From contig NC_092323.1 of the NCBI RefSeq assembly GCF_036785885.1, forward strand, positions 12,160,501 through 12,224,500: DNA of 64,000 nucleotides, written 5' to 3'. Both the position numbers and the translations under genes were made by a program. Positions 1 through 11,258 of the stretch are shown in pieces. Under the pieces are notes generated by a model. That model worked only from the letters and a program-made list of their open reading frames with translations, was not told the DNA's origin and did no database searches. This stretch comes from Coffea arabica (taxonomy: Eukaryota > Streptophyta > Magnoliopsida > Gentianales > Rubiaceae). How positions within the stretch are numbered: the stretch's first letter is position 1; each line of letters begins with the position of its first letter.

Positions 1-591
1 ATCAAGAAATGGTTGGATGGTCAAGGTAAAGGCTCGGTGGTTTATGTGGCGTTTGGGAGCGAGGTGTCAATGAGTCAACTGGAACTCGGTGAGTTAGCCC
101 TCGGGCTGGAGTTATCCGGGGTGCCATTTTTCTGGGCTCTAAGGAATCCATCTGGGCTGCCAGAGGGGTTCGAGGATAGAGTCGAGGGAAGGGGTATTGT
201 TTGGAAGAATTGGGCACCTCAGCTTAACATACTGAGTCATGACTCAGTGGGTGGGTTCCTGACTCACTGCGGGTGGAGTTCGAGTATAGAAGGACTCATG
301 CTTGGTCATCCACTCATCATGCTGCCGTTCGTCATCGATACAGGGTTGGTTGCTCGGATTCTGGAGGAAAAACAGGTGGGCATAGAAATACCAAGAAATC
401 CGGTAGATGGATCGTACACGAGAGACTCAGTGGCCAAATCGGTGAGGTTGATCATGGAAGAAGATGAAGGAAAATTCTACAGGGACAAAGCTAAAGAAAT
501 TAGCGCAGTATTTGGAGATCGAGAGCTGCATGACGGCTACGTACAGAGGTTCGTAGATTACTTGGAAAAGAACGTACGCAAACCCACATGA
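1..591 (+). CDS. UDP-glycosyltransferase, UGT91-type, 3' part only
   Basis: This is the C-terminal half (about 196 residues) of a family-1 plant UDP-sugar glycosyltransferase; the 5' part lies outside the window. Such cytosolic enzymes move a sugar from a UDP-sugar to flavonoid, triterpenoid or other small-molecule glycosides. Visible are a [11 protein letters not shown] strand and the PSPG nucleotide-sugar box starting [10 protein letters not shown] and containing [10 protein letters not shown]. The HCGWSS variant (instead of HCGWNS) and the overall sequence suggest the UGT91 group, whose members often add a second sugar, including rhamnose, to an existing glycoside. The PSPG box ends D-T where D-Q is normal, so the Gln that usually contacts the sugar is Thr. 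The frame is open from base 1 to the TGA. A damaged paralogue follows at 1345. Donor and acceptor cannot be told from sequence. Confidence 0.88.
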   Translation: MKKWLDGQGKGSVVYVAFGSEVSMSQLELGELALGLELSGVPFFWALRNPSGLPEGFEDRVEGRGIVWKNWAPQLNILSHDSVGGFLTHCGWSSSIEGLMLGHPLIMLPFVIDTGLVARILEEKQVGIEIPRNPVDGSYTRDSVAKSVRLIMEEDEGKFYRDKAKEISAVFGDRELHDGYVQRFVDYLEKNVRKPT

Positions 592-1344
592 GAAGAATTA
601 GTACTATCTTGTAAAATTTGGCACTAGTATTATTGTACAATAATCAGTGCACTAGTATCCATTGTGCAATTTAATTTTTCTGGTTGCATTCTTAATCTAC
701 AAGCATATAACTTTAATTAATTATGTTGACTGAATCACTATAATGTATTGCTGCCTTAAAACTGAAGGGGCTTTTGATATTCAACTTTCAACAACACAAT
801 AATGACTCCAGATAATCTGCTGCTCCATGCAGCAGCTGTCCCAGTGCAAGTATTAAAAGAAAAAAAATTAAATAAAAGATACACAGGTCGCCTTCAAATT
901 TGTTCATTTGAATCATTCCTTTGGCTAAATGAATCACGAAAGCAAACGCCCATTAAATCCTGGGGAATAAGATACAAGAACAACTTACCGCGGAACACAC
1001 TGATTTTTCCATCAGACAACTTCAGATCTTTCTAGTGTCATGAAAAGATTCTCAATAAACAATTGCTGACAATCTAGCAGAAGAAAACAAGAAAAGAAAT
1101 TGTTAATATATGTCAACATCGACCACCAACTTCAGATCTTTCTAGTGTCAGTAAATGTAATACATACCCAATAATCGACCACCAACATCTAATAAATGTC
1201 AACAAATTATTGTGCTAAGATGTCATCAAACAGTGAGGCGTGATTCATGCTGTCTACAACTATGCAATACCATAAAACTCTTTGAGGAAAAGGAACTTAA
1301 ACAATACCCCAAGTTGAAATCTCTGTCTTCCTAAAGCCCTGAAT
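592..1344. other. Spacer between the UGT copies
   Basis: I see no gene here. The stretch is AT-rich and carries a 24-base exact direct repeat starting CAACTTCAGATC at about 1019-1042 and 1129-1152, plus a repeated ATCGACCACCAAC near 1119 and 1173. It must hold the 3' UTR of the first UGT and whatever promoter the second copy had. Confidence 0.6.
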
Positions 1345-2771
1345 TTGTCCATGGCCAACGAGTCCAAGTTGCACTTAGTGATGTTGCCTTGGCTGGCCTT
1401 TGGGCATTTCATCCCATTTTTAGAACTCTCTAAATTCATTGCTCAAAGGGGTCACAGAGTCCCCTTCATATCCACCCCTAGAAACATCGCACCCCTCCCA
1501 AAAATCCCTCCACATCTTGTTTCTTCCATCACCTTTGTTAAAATACCACTGCCCCAAGTTGAAGGACTACCAAAAAATGCAGAGGCCACCATGGACATCC
1601 ACACAGATCAAATGTCTCTATTAAAGAAAGCCTATGATGGGCTTGAACCTGAACTGACTCGATTCTTGGAGAATTCACTTCCTGACTGGATCGTTCATGA
1701 TTTTGCCTCGCATTGGGTACTACCAGTTTCAGCTAAGCTAGGAATTTTGAAATCCTTCTTTTGTATTGTCAGCGCCTGGTGTTTGGGCTTTCTTGGACCA
1801 TCAGACATGTTGATTAATGGCACAGATCCAAGAAGCAAGGCTGAAGACTTCATGGTCCCGCCAAAGTGGGTAGCTTTTCAGACAAAAGTGGTTTACAAGA
1901 TCCATGAAACTGATTCCGTTCTGCGAATTGCTAATCCCAACGTTTCAGGTGCCTCGGATGCATACCGAGTTGGAATGGTGACCAGGGATTCAGACGTTGT
2001 TATTGCAAGACACTCCTACGAGTTTGAAGGCGACTGCTTGAAGCTGCTAAATGAGATACATCCCACTCCAGTGATGCCTCTGGGATTAGTGCCACCCCAT
2101 TCCAAATTGACAACAAAATAGATGATGAGATGAATGATGAAGCTTGGTTTCCAATCAAAGAATGGCTCAATGGTCAAAACAGAGCCTCAGTAGTTTATGT
2201 AGCATTAGGGAGCGAGGTGCCACCCAGTCAAACAGATATCAGCGAGCTGGCTCTTGGGCTAGAGCTATCAGGGGTGCCTTTCTTTTGGGTTCTGAGGAAG
2301 CCACCCGGCTTCAGTGAATCTGAATCAGTTCAGTTGCCTGAAAAGTTCGAAGAGAGAGTACAGGGAAGGGGAATGGTATGGAAAGGTTGGGTGCCACAGT
2401 TGAAGATACTGAGTCATGAATCCATTGGCGGGTTCTTGACTCACTGCGGTTGGGGTTCCACTATAGAGGGACTCGCATATGGTCATCCACTTATTGTGTT
2501 ACCCTTTCTGCTGGATCAAGGGTTAAATGCTAGGGTTCTATAGGACAAGCGGTTGGGAACAGAAGTGGCAAGAAATGAACAGGATGGGTCATACATGAGA
2601 AACTCGGTGGCCCAGACAATTAGATCGATCATGGTTGAAGAAGAGGGAAAGATAATCAGAGACAGGGCAAAAGAAATGAGCGGAGTAGTAGGAAACAAAG
2701 AACTACATGATGCTTACATAAACAAATTTCTTGAGCTTTTGGAGGATACTCAACACAAACCCAAGAACTAA
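1345..2771 (+). pseudogene. UGT91-type glycosyltransferase pseudogene
   Basis: This is a nearly full-length second glycosyltransferase copy, in tandem with the one at base 1. The N-terminal acceptor half starts near MANESKLHLVMLPWLAFGHF (Met at about 1351) and reads open to 2121. A frameshift around 2090-2121 moves the coding sequence into another frame, where [15 protein letters not shown] and the PSPG box ([24 protein letters not shown]) are found. A TAG at 2541-2543 then sits where the family has a Glu codon (L-E-E-K), and the remaining 72 residues continue in the same frame to the TAA at 2769-2771. Two separate lesions argue for a real pseudogene, although sequencing error cannot be excluded for either one. 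Its PSPG box keeps the normal terminal Gln, unlike the first copy. Confidence 0.85.
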
Positions 2772-3225
2772 TTCCGACTGTTAGTTTTTTACAACAAATT
2801 TGATCAACTTGCGCCCCTCCCACAATATGTTTATCATTAGTTAATTATTTTTCTTTTTAATTTTTCTTTATGAAAGTGCCATGTAGTAATTCAACTCTTC
2901 GTTTCTTTATATTAGCATGCCGCCTATTAATATAAAATTAGTGTCTGGTATAACTTTTAAACATCAAATAACGAATTCCCCTTAATTTCTTTTTGTAAAA
3001 ATGTCCTACGGTGATCCAACTCTTACTTTCCTAATATTAACAATCACAAGTATATCACTTTAATTTAGTGTATGGTATGATTACTTTAACTTTTAAATAG
3101 CAACTAAGAAAATACTAATTTTTTCTAGATATTAATTATTAGAACTTTGAAGTAGCAACTAAAAAAAACACTACACCAATAGGAAACAAAAGACAAATAT
3201 CTTCATAGCACAACAGCCCACACCC
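2772..3225. other. AT-rich spacer, no gene seen
   Basis: This is AT-rich sequence after the UGT pseudogene. It has short internal similarities (for example TTTTAAATAGCAACTAAGAAAA near 3095 and AGTAGCAACTAAAAAAAACA near 3150) but no coding pattern or RNA gene that I can recognise. Confidence 0.5.
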
Positions 3226-3510
3226 AGAATCAATAAGTATTAGCACAATAATTTCATCTGTAAAATCTTTTTACAAAATTGGCATTCTACAACAAACACT
3301 AATATTTATGTAGGATTATGCTATAGAACTAAAAGAGTAGGAAAACTTATCAAAGAATGGTACCTTTACATCTGTACAAGAAGGTATTTAACTGAATTAT
3401 CCTATGAGGCATGCAAAGTTAACTCATTTTCCTTGAAATCAGGCTTCAGTGCGGTATCCCTACCCATCAATTCTTGGAATCCTTTAATCTTTACAGGAGG
3501 AGGCCTGACC
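3226..3510 (-). pseudogene. Duplicated 3' end of the SPT7-like gene
   Basis: This stretch aligns by eye with 5256-5530, the last exon and 3' flank of the neighbouring minus-strand gene. Both share CCCATCAATTCTTG, the TTTACAGGAGGAG block and the AGAATCAATAA start. Read on the minus strand it still encodes a C-terminal tail resembling the real one (PPVK followed by GFQELMG) and ends in a stop. It lacks all upstream exons, so it is a gene-end fragment left by duplication. Its other end abuts a UGT 3' fragment. Confidence 0.75.
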
Positions 3511-3740
3511 AAGCAGCTGGGAATAGAATTGTGCAGAAGTGAGTATAAAATGGGTCATACACAAGAAACTCGGTGGCCCAGACAGTTAGGTTGATCACTG
3601 TTGAAGACAAGGGAAAGATATTCAGAAACAAAGCAAAAGAAATGAGTGTGGTTGGAAACAAAGAGCCACATGATACTTAAGTCAACAAGTTTCTTGAGTT
3701 TATGGAGGATAATCAACACAATCCGAGATCTGATCTTGAC
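3508..3740 (+). pseudogene. UGT C-terminal relic
   Basis: This is a third UGT copy reduced to the region after the PSPG box. It matches 2545-2765 closely in nucleotides (AAATGGGTCATACA, AACTCGGTGGCCCAGACA, AAAGAAATGAG, GGAAACAAAGA) but has a stop (TAA) in the conserved H-D-x-Y region and further small changes. Nothing suggests that it is expressed. It begins exactly where the duplicated SPT7-like 3' fragment ends. Confidence 0.75.
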
Positions 3741-4197
3741 ATGCACCACAGTCACAGATTCTCTACTCCACACTGCAGGTGTTCTGGATCTTCTAAATAT
3801 TTTTCCTTTATAAATTCATCTATCCTAAGAGCAAAACATTAAAATGTCACTATCAATAAGTAATTGCAAGCTACTTATCACAAAAAGTTACAGGCTATCC
3901 CAAAAGTCAAACGTAACAGGCATTAGTCCAAGTGCACAGTTCATTGTCAGCATCGCAACTGTACAGCTCAAGATTGTCATTGTACCTCAGGTTGGTCGTA
4001 AATGTATTGCTATATATATTATATATTATCCTGGCATTCCTGATCCAATACTGTTTTTCCCTAACATAGGGTAAAGGTTGCCAATTTCCAAAATAAATTT
4101 GAGATTATATTGAAAACAGAAGGGTCAAGTATTAAGCAAGTAAACATCACTAAGAAACCCATATTCAGTTAAAACAATGCCTCTCATATTGACATGT

Positions 4198-4690
4198 AAA
4201 GGGCTGTCAACAGGGCCCGGTTAGCCCAAGCCCGGCCCATTTAGCCTGCAAAAGCCCAATGAGCCTTGTTTTTAATAGGGCTGGGAAGAGCTTGGTCATA
4301 ATAGGCCCAAATTATATGTGAGCCAAACTTGAACCTCATTAGCCTCAAGCCCGATTGAGGCCCAGCCCATTCATATGTATAATTATAATTTTATATATAT
4401 AAATATATATATTAATTGCATATTGAATAATATATACAATTTATAAATATACATATTATAACATTAAAATATTAATAATTTACATACAAATTTATAATAA
4501 TTTATAAACATTAATATATTATATATAATTATGTAATTAATTATGAACTTGAACCCAAAGCTCATATTAAATGATGATCTGAGCCCGAGCTTGAGCTTTC
4601 TAGCCTAGGCCTGAGCCCAAAAGCCCCATTTATTTTTTGAGCTGAGCTTGGGCATGCCAAAGCCTGCTCATGGAGCCTGATTGCACCCCG
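4198..4690. mobile_element. hAT-like non-autonomous TIR element, degenerate
   Basis: The stretch has GC-rich ends dominated by GCCC/GGGC motifs (GGGCTGTCAACAGGGCCC at the left; the right end in reverse complement reads GGGGTGCAATCAGG) around a very AT-rich centre at 4378-4545. This architecture is known from plant hAT-type MITEs. The imperfect inverted ends support the call, but I found no convincing 8-bp target duplication. There is no coding capacity. Confidence 0.5.
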
Positions 4691-5421
4691 AGAGTATAAC
4701 CCACAACTCAATACGAGTTTAAAGCTTTGGCTTATATAATACAATGTGCCTATATGGCAACAGAAGCTGTCACACACCTCTTTTGATAAATGCAGAAGCT
4801 ATCACCCAATGGTTGATTTGAAAACAATCTGAGAATTAATTTAGAGGTCACTTCAAGGTATATCTTTTCACAATATCTTCCCATTAGCATTTTGAGAACC
4901 AAGTACAGTAAGACAAAAACAAATGAAGCAAGCACACGAGTACACAAACGACGAATAGCAGCAGACTCCACACAACACTACATATACTTTTTCAAAAGTG
5001 AAAACAAGAAAAACAAATAATAGATTCTTTCCGGGTGATACATTCTCTGCCATGAATCAAAAGTCAAGTGGGCCACGTATTGAAAGGACATTCCTCTAGA
5101 ACACTTATTTGTTTTCAATATGCTTCATATGTATCCTACCACTAATGGAGGAAAGCTGAGATTAATTACACAAACAAAAAGAAAGAAAATAATAAATAAC
5201 GCTAGTAAATTTTTTGCAGTATTTAATGGGCATAGGCATCTATTACCAACATGACAGAATCAATAAAGTTAGCATAACAATTTCATTTTCAAAACTTTTT
5301 CAGAAATTGTCATTGTGTAACACATGAGATTTAAGTAGAATTTGCACATTGGAACTTGGAGAGCAAGAACACTTCTAAAATAGTACCTTCTATGCCGGAA
5401 GGTATTAAACTCAAAGCCATA
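4691..5421. other. 3' flank of the SPT7-like gene
   Basis: No gene is seen here. The sequence downstream (minus strand) of the stop at 5422 presumably holds the 3' UTR and poly(A) site. The part at 5256-5421 is the template of the duplicate found at 3226-3510. Confidence 0.5.
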
Positions 5422-8400
5422 CTATTTGGCCGGTGATGTTAGTTTGTTTTCTTCCGAATCATGTTTAAGTGTAGCATCCCCACCCATCAATTCTTGAAAG
5501 CCTTCAACCTTTACAGGAGGAGCCCTAGCCATCCCCATGTTCCTAAAAAGGAAGCACATGTTAGTAGAGATATTGTCACATCCTAGCTAATATTCAACAA
5601 TCAAAGTTCCTTACGGGGACTGCATTTGAGGAATTTGAGGCGAAGACATGGGCCTGAACTGATTGCTAGTTTGGAAAGATGTCATAGCAGCGATTTGTTG
5701 CTGACGAAATGGCTGCAGCTGGGAATGCCGGGAATCGATTGTGGCAAAGGTATTATTGTCCATTGGGAAATCAGATGGATTTTCAACCTTGACTTCCACC
5801 ATAGGCCTATCCTTGTCCATATTTATATTCATGTTCATACCAGGACGAGGTGTTGACTGCTGTCGTCTTCTCATTCTCTCCCATTGTTGATGCTGCTGAA
5901 AAGCCAGATTCTGGGAATTAATCATCTGTTGAAGCTGAGGAAGCATTTGCCTTGGAATCTGTTAGTGGGAAGAATATGTTACTACGTTTACAAGGAGGCT
6001 AACAGTAAAACTTGGCAGACTAATTTATTCAGCCAAATTCCTTTACTATTAGACCAAATAAGGAGCACAAAATAAAAAAAAATGTAAAAGATGAGCAAAA
6101 AAAGGGCAGACGTACGCCTTTTTTCCACAAATGGCAGTTCTCCTACATGTGCATAGTCATAAATTGCCTTGGAATAAATGTCAGGGACGACAAATACACC
6201 TAAGCCAACTACAACTTACTGGCCAATTTCTTATTACTACTGCCTTTTAGAGTTTAAAGATAGTTTGAAAACTGTAGCAAGACAACTTGCATGAAAATTT
6301 CACCATGGACAGTCCTCTGATCTCCCAGAAAGTTAATTGTAACACTAAAACATGGTGTCATATTCTATACACCTGCTGCGATGGCCGGATGGGTCCTTGG
6401 TTCTGTGATTGCAATTGCAACTGATATCCCTGTACTTGTTGCTGAGTCTGCGGTACAGGATTCCTGGTAGCATCCTTCACAAGCTCAGACAGTACCACAA
6501 GATTACTGTTGAGGCAACATGGGGGAATGCATTAGAAATAAACTTGAAAAGAAAAAATGTTGTCGACAAAAATAATTACCATATCAAGCAGATTACTCAT
6601 TAAGTTCACCGCTCAATCTTTATATGGTTGCTGGCATGGCATCAATATTTGCAAGCTCTTTACCCTAATAATGGATAGAAATCTATGTGCAAATTGGCTA
6701 CCAAAAGTTTGTTCCCCTGAAAGTTTACACTATCAGATTCTGGATTACCATGCTTCAGGGAGATCTTATATTTCTTGCAAAAATTAGAATGTGATGCATA
6801 ATTCAGTACGCATAATTGAGCATCATCAGCATTCAGGTATAATCAAGAAACCATTTACACTAACAACTATGAAATTGACAATATAACACTTTGTACAATC
6901 TGATGTGACAAGGATTGATGTTCACCTATATCCAGTTGTGTGAAGGAACATCTTTAACAACTCCATGACTGAGCATTGCTTTCTGTAGCTATCAGCAAGT
7001 AGCTTTAATGTACGACCTAATTTGCATACATGACTACTTAATAACTGAGACAAAACTTCCAGTGGCACTTCTGAGGAACCTTCAAAACCAACTTTAGATA
7101 GGAAACGAGCTATCACTTTCTGTGATAGCTGTGATGCTTGCTCCTGACCCAGAAGTTTCCCACGCCCATCATAACCAATCTTTCCACGATTTTGATTTCC
7201 TTTTGGATCCATACTTAGGTATTCTGGTCTGATACCTAGCCTTTCAATCATGATAGGACTCTTGGTAACGATCTGAGGTAAGGTGTCTAGAATCCCATTG
7301 AACTCCACTTTTACGTTCAGTGAAACTCTATGTTTCTGCAAGACAGCACTATCTGGAACACAATTCATACTAAACATAGTTTCAGGGAAAAACGGTGCTT
7401 CATCATCAAGTGCATTGTTGTCCTCCACTATTGAGGTTAACAGCATGTTTGACCCGCTGTCTAACATGGAATTGCCAACACCAATGTTCTGATCTACCTT
7501 GAAAGCAACTCTCTTTCTCTTGTGATTTTCCGCAACCCTAAGATAATTATACATATGTTCAGGAGTCCTTTTTTCTGTTTCCTGATCTCCGAAGGATAGT
7601 CTGTATGATTTACTTGCTCTATACTTCTCAAAAAACTGAGCATACCATGTTTCAGGTAATTCATCGAACTTGAACCTTTGTGGCAAAGAACCAATTTCTG
7701 ATTCAGTGTGCCTCGATCCAACACCAAAAGATGATTTGCTCTGAAAAGAGAAAGAGTAAATAAGTTGGTGAAGTAGTAGAAATGGAGAAGAAAATTAAAT
7801 TAAAAAGACCAATGCATGATGTCAAGTCAAGCATGAACGAGAAAAACTTCTTTTTGTGGTAGTGCACGAAAAGAAAAGAATATAACCTACGAAGGAAAGC
7901 ACAACTCTAATACACATAGTACAGGAATGATAGAATCTCCTACTACCAGATAGAATGTGATGAGAAGTTTAGAAAGCAGACCTAATTACTAAACTTCATA
8001 AGCTCTGGAAATAAATTTCAGCTGAGTTAAAGTAGTGGTGCAACAAAATATGAACGAATTGTCAGCCAAACTTGGTAGAAAGGAGTGCATACAAAATGAA
8101 CAAATATCCCCGGGGCGTGGCGGGGGCGGGGAAGGCCTCTTGGTACTTCATCATTGATGATTTGACCAAGAAAAAAAAGATGCTCTAACCAGAACAAATT
8201 TTTCACATCAGGAAATAACCAACAAATTAATGAGAACATAAAGAGGAAAAGAAAGAAAGAACAAAAAAAGCGAAAAAACTTCTAATGTTTATCGCAGATG
8301 TCAGTGCATAACCTTCTTGTTTGTGAGAGAGAGAGTTTTGACTAAATTCCGACCATTCTATTCCCAAGAAATTACAACTATAATCACCCAATTAAGTTTA

Positions 8401-9540
8401 AAATTAGAATATCATCTAACCCTTCCAACTAAAAAGCACTTTTGATAATGCTAAAGCTCTAAGGTTGGCATTTATAAATTGATACTCAGACATGAGTCTT
8501 CAAGAGACATGATAAAAGCTCTTTTTTCCTGACGAGCCATTCTGAACAAACAGTGGCTAAAAAGCTAATTCAAGCTTTGCATTCAGCTTCCATTCAGTTA
8601 GGCAATGACATCTCCGAAAAAAAATTAGATGCTTCAGATTTTAGAAGCAATTTTATTCTCTTCTCAACAAAAAATAACAAAAACAACTCAACCATTTTCA
8701 TTTTACTTAACAAAATTTAAAACTCAAACACCTCTGGCAAATGTGATCATACATCCTCATCATTTGACACCTATTATCCAAGAATTCATGAGAAATTCAA
8801 CTTAACTAGCAATATCATCCCATAATCTTACATATGGAAATCTATTGACTGGAAAAACGCTCAATCATATTCCTAATTTCATCACTTTGACTTCAAAAAT
8901 CAACCAACAATTGAGAAAAAGAAAAGAAAGAAAACAAAACCGAAATTCTGAAAAGGAAGAGAGTTTATTTAGCAAAATGAAACCTTTGATGCCGTCGCAT
9001 TTGCAGAAGAAGCAAGAACACTATCCGACCGTTGAGCAGCTTCCTCCAAAGTGAAATACACATCATCACCGTGCAACTGCAAATCTGAGAACAGAAAATA
9101 AAATTAGTCAAAACATAACTAGAATACTCAATTCCTTAAAATAATTCTAAACTCAGTAATTGTCCCGTACAATTTGGATTCAGTTTCGAGATTGCATTCG
9201 AGGACGATGAAGGTGATAATAACTGAGGATTATTATTAGGAGATCGGAGGAAGAGAGAAATTGAGGCTTTATCGAAAAGGAGAGCTCGTGCTCGGAGCTG
9301 GAGGTGTAGCAGCGCCCTAGTTTTAAGCGAATCGACGGCGGTGGTGGCGGAGGACGAGGAGGAGGTTGAGGAGTCGGCGGCATAGTCAGCTCGCATGAAG
9401 GCTTCCCAAGCCGAAGGAGAAGCGAGGAAGTGAACGAAGCTGGAGTGGAGGGAGTCGCCGAGCCACGTGCGCCATACGCCGTGGCTCTCCAGCTTCCGAG
9501 CTAGCTCGTAGCCTCTGCCGTCGTCTCCCAGCAAAGCCAT
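5422..9540 (-). CDS. SPT7-like histone-fold (BTP-type) protein
   Basis: I model six coding exons: 9540-9171, 9084-8984, 7740-6926, 6505-6373, 5958-5615 and 5542-5422. All have GT-AG borders and together give 627 residues in frame. The N terminus is MALLGDDGRGYELARKLE; an in-frame Met lies 28 codons upstream, but MALLGDDG looks like the natural start. Near residues 350-430 a stretch beginning SQKVIARFLSKVGF and ending LLKMFLHTTGYR fits the bromodomain-associated histone fold of SPT7, TAF3 and TAF8. The pattern is helix, GFEG-type loop, long LSQLLSSHVCKLGRTLKLLA helix. The C-terminal third is rich in Gln, Met and Pro. This suggests a subunit of SAGA or TFIID that pairs with a TAF10-like partner in the nucleus; the complex is inferred. 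It resembles plant proteins annotated as bromodomain transcription factor, though no bromodomain is visible. A GC-rich patch at 8108-8133 lies in intron 2. Confidence 0.8.
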
Positions 9541-10286
9541 GTGTGCGTGTCTGTCTGTGTGTGAGGAAGATGGAGAGTGATGACTCGGAAGAGCAATGAC
9601 GGGTGAATTTTGCGGTCGGGTCAACGATGCGGCGGGTGGGTAACTTGATTCTGATGTTAATCAGAGTATTGCTCCTTTTGGACAAGTTCCCTAGTAAGCC
9701 CAAGTTGAAGTTTTTTTTTTTTTGGGGGGGGTTCTAAAAAAAGGTTCGCTTTTTTTTTTTTCTTTTTTTCCTTCTGTAAAGAAAATTTTGACTGGTATAA
9801 ATGATAATACGATGAGTTCTCGAAATCCAACTTAACCGGTAGGAGCATTAACTAGAAGAAGTGAAATCTCAAGATGTGGGATCAAATTAACTATTATTGT
9901 AACTTAGAAGATATCGAGTTTCATCTTATATTTAAACAAATAAAATAGATAATGTGATTAAACAATGAGTAGCTTTTTGTCTGATTAGTACTTTTGATTG
10001 AGTCTGGCATGATCTGAAATGTTTGTTGTACTATACGTGTAATGTATGTTGTGGTATACATGTAATCACTTTGAGAATATAATTCAATGGATTGAACTAA
10101 TTATTGATTCTTATTAGCATTATGAAGCTAGGAAGACTTATAAGCTATTTTGCAGTGGCTACGTGCCTTGTTTTTTGCAATATATACCAGTCATAGTAGT
10201 ACAAATTTCTTTCCCCCTTTCATAGGAAAACTTCCAAGTTCTAGCAATATTCTTGAAATCCCAACAAATCAGCCTCAACAAAGGGT
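9541..10286. promoter_or_regulatory. 5' flank of the SPT7-like gene
   Basis: This intergenic stretch upstream of the minus-strand gene holds its 5' UTR and promoter. It has homopolymer runs of T and G at about 9711-9773. I cannot assign a TATA box or a known motif with confidence, and there is no gene on the plus strand. Confidence 0.4.
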
Positions 10287-10446
10287 TTGTTTGGACAGCA
10301 ATTTATTTGGCCAAATATATTTGCTTACATTATCATTACAATTTCTAATACACCTTTTTACCTTCTCAATTACCTTTTTATCTCACATACATCACATCAC
10401 AAAAAATGCTACAGTAAAAATATCTCAAATAATTTACAATCCAAAC
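10287..10446. mobile_element. MITE, GTTTGGATTG-type family, copy A
   Basis: This is a short AT-rich element. Its left end reads TGTTTGGACAGCAA and its right end (reverse complement) GTTTGGATTGTAAATT. The interior has the blocks TACCTTTTTATCTCACATA and ATCACATCACAAAAAATGCT, which recur in the copies near 24.3 kb and 61.5 kb. It has no coding capacity. The superfamily is not certain. Confidence 0.6.
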
Positions 10447-10765
10447 AGAAATTTTGAAAGCTTCAATATGGATGTTATGCTGATGCCGATTGAAAATTTT
10501 TGCTGGTGTCATCATCCTAGAAGGAGATTCTCAAAGGAGGTGTCAAAACACTCATTTGGACTATAGTAGGATCCGTAAACCTGTTATCCCATTATATAAC
10601 CTCTTTAGACTCTTCCTTCCTATAGGATAGAGTAGTTTAGATTATATAAATGTTATCGTTGTAGAAAAAATAACATTGTGAATGTTGGATTTAGGTAGGT
10701 ACAAGAGTAGTATCTAGTCGAATTGGGCCGTAGTCCTCAAACGTCCACCGATCACCCATTAGATG

Positions 10766-11258
10766 TAGGGGTATGCAAATCCGAAAATTTTCAAATTTTC
10801 AACTAAATTTGATTTGAATTCAAAAATTTGAAATTGAGAATTCGAAAATCGAAAAGAAATTATGAGTTTTGTATTTGAAAGTGGCAAAGTTGGTTCAAAT
10901 TCGAGGCTATGCTTCTTAAAAGCGGAAATTCCGATTTCAAATTCACAAATCGTAATCAAAACTACCTAATTCGATTTCAAATTTGTATATATAATAATAT
11001 ATAATATATATAAATCATTTTATTATATAATAATAATAATATAATACCTCTAACTCACTAATTTAGGTTAGTTTTTTTTTTAACATGAATTCGGTGAATT
11101 CGATAGGATACTGAATTCCAAATTGAATTCAAAGCAAAATTGAATTTGGAGTTTTGAATTCAAAAACAAAATAGGTCAAAATTTACAAGGTTCAATTTAC
11201 CAAATTTTTTGAATTCAAAATTCCAAATTATCGATTTTGAATTCGATGCACACCACTA
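10766..11258. mobile_element. hAT-like MITE
   Basis: Inverted ends TAGGGGTATGC and TAGTGGTGTGC (9 of 11 match) bound a 493-bp AT-rich element full of GAATTC/AAATTTG motifs. Flanking 8-mers ATTAGATG (10758-10765) and ATCGGATG (11259-11266) match at 6 of 8 bases, the target-duplication length of hAT elements. No transposase is present, so it must have been moved by an autonomous relative. The imperfect duplication suggests an old insertion. Confidence 0.7.

Noticed and set aside
5422-9540. Identification of this gene as an SPT20/PHL-type protein because of its Gln-rich tail
   Set aside because: The N terminus and the central histone-fold pattern do not fit SPT20; an SPT7/TAF-type fold fits better.
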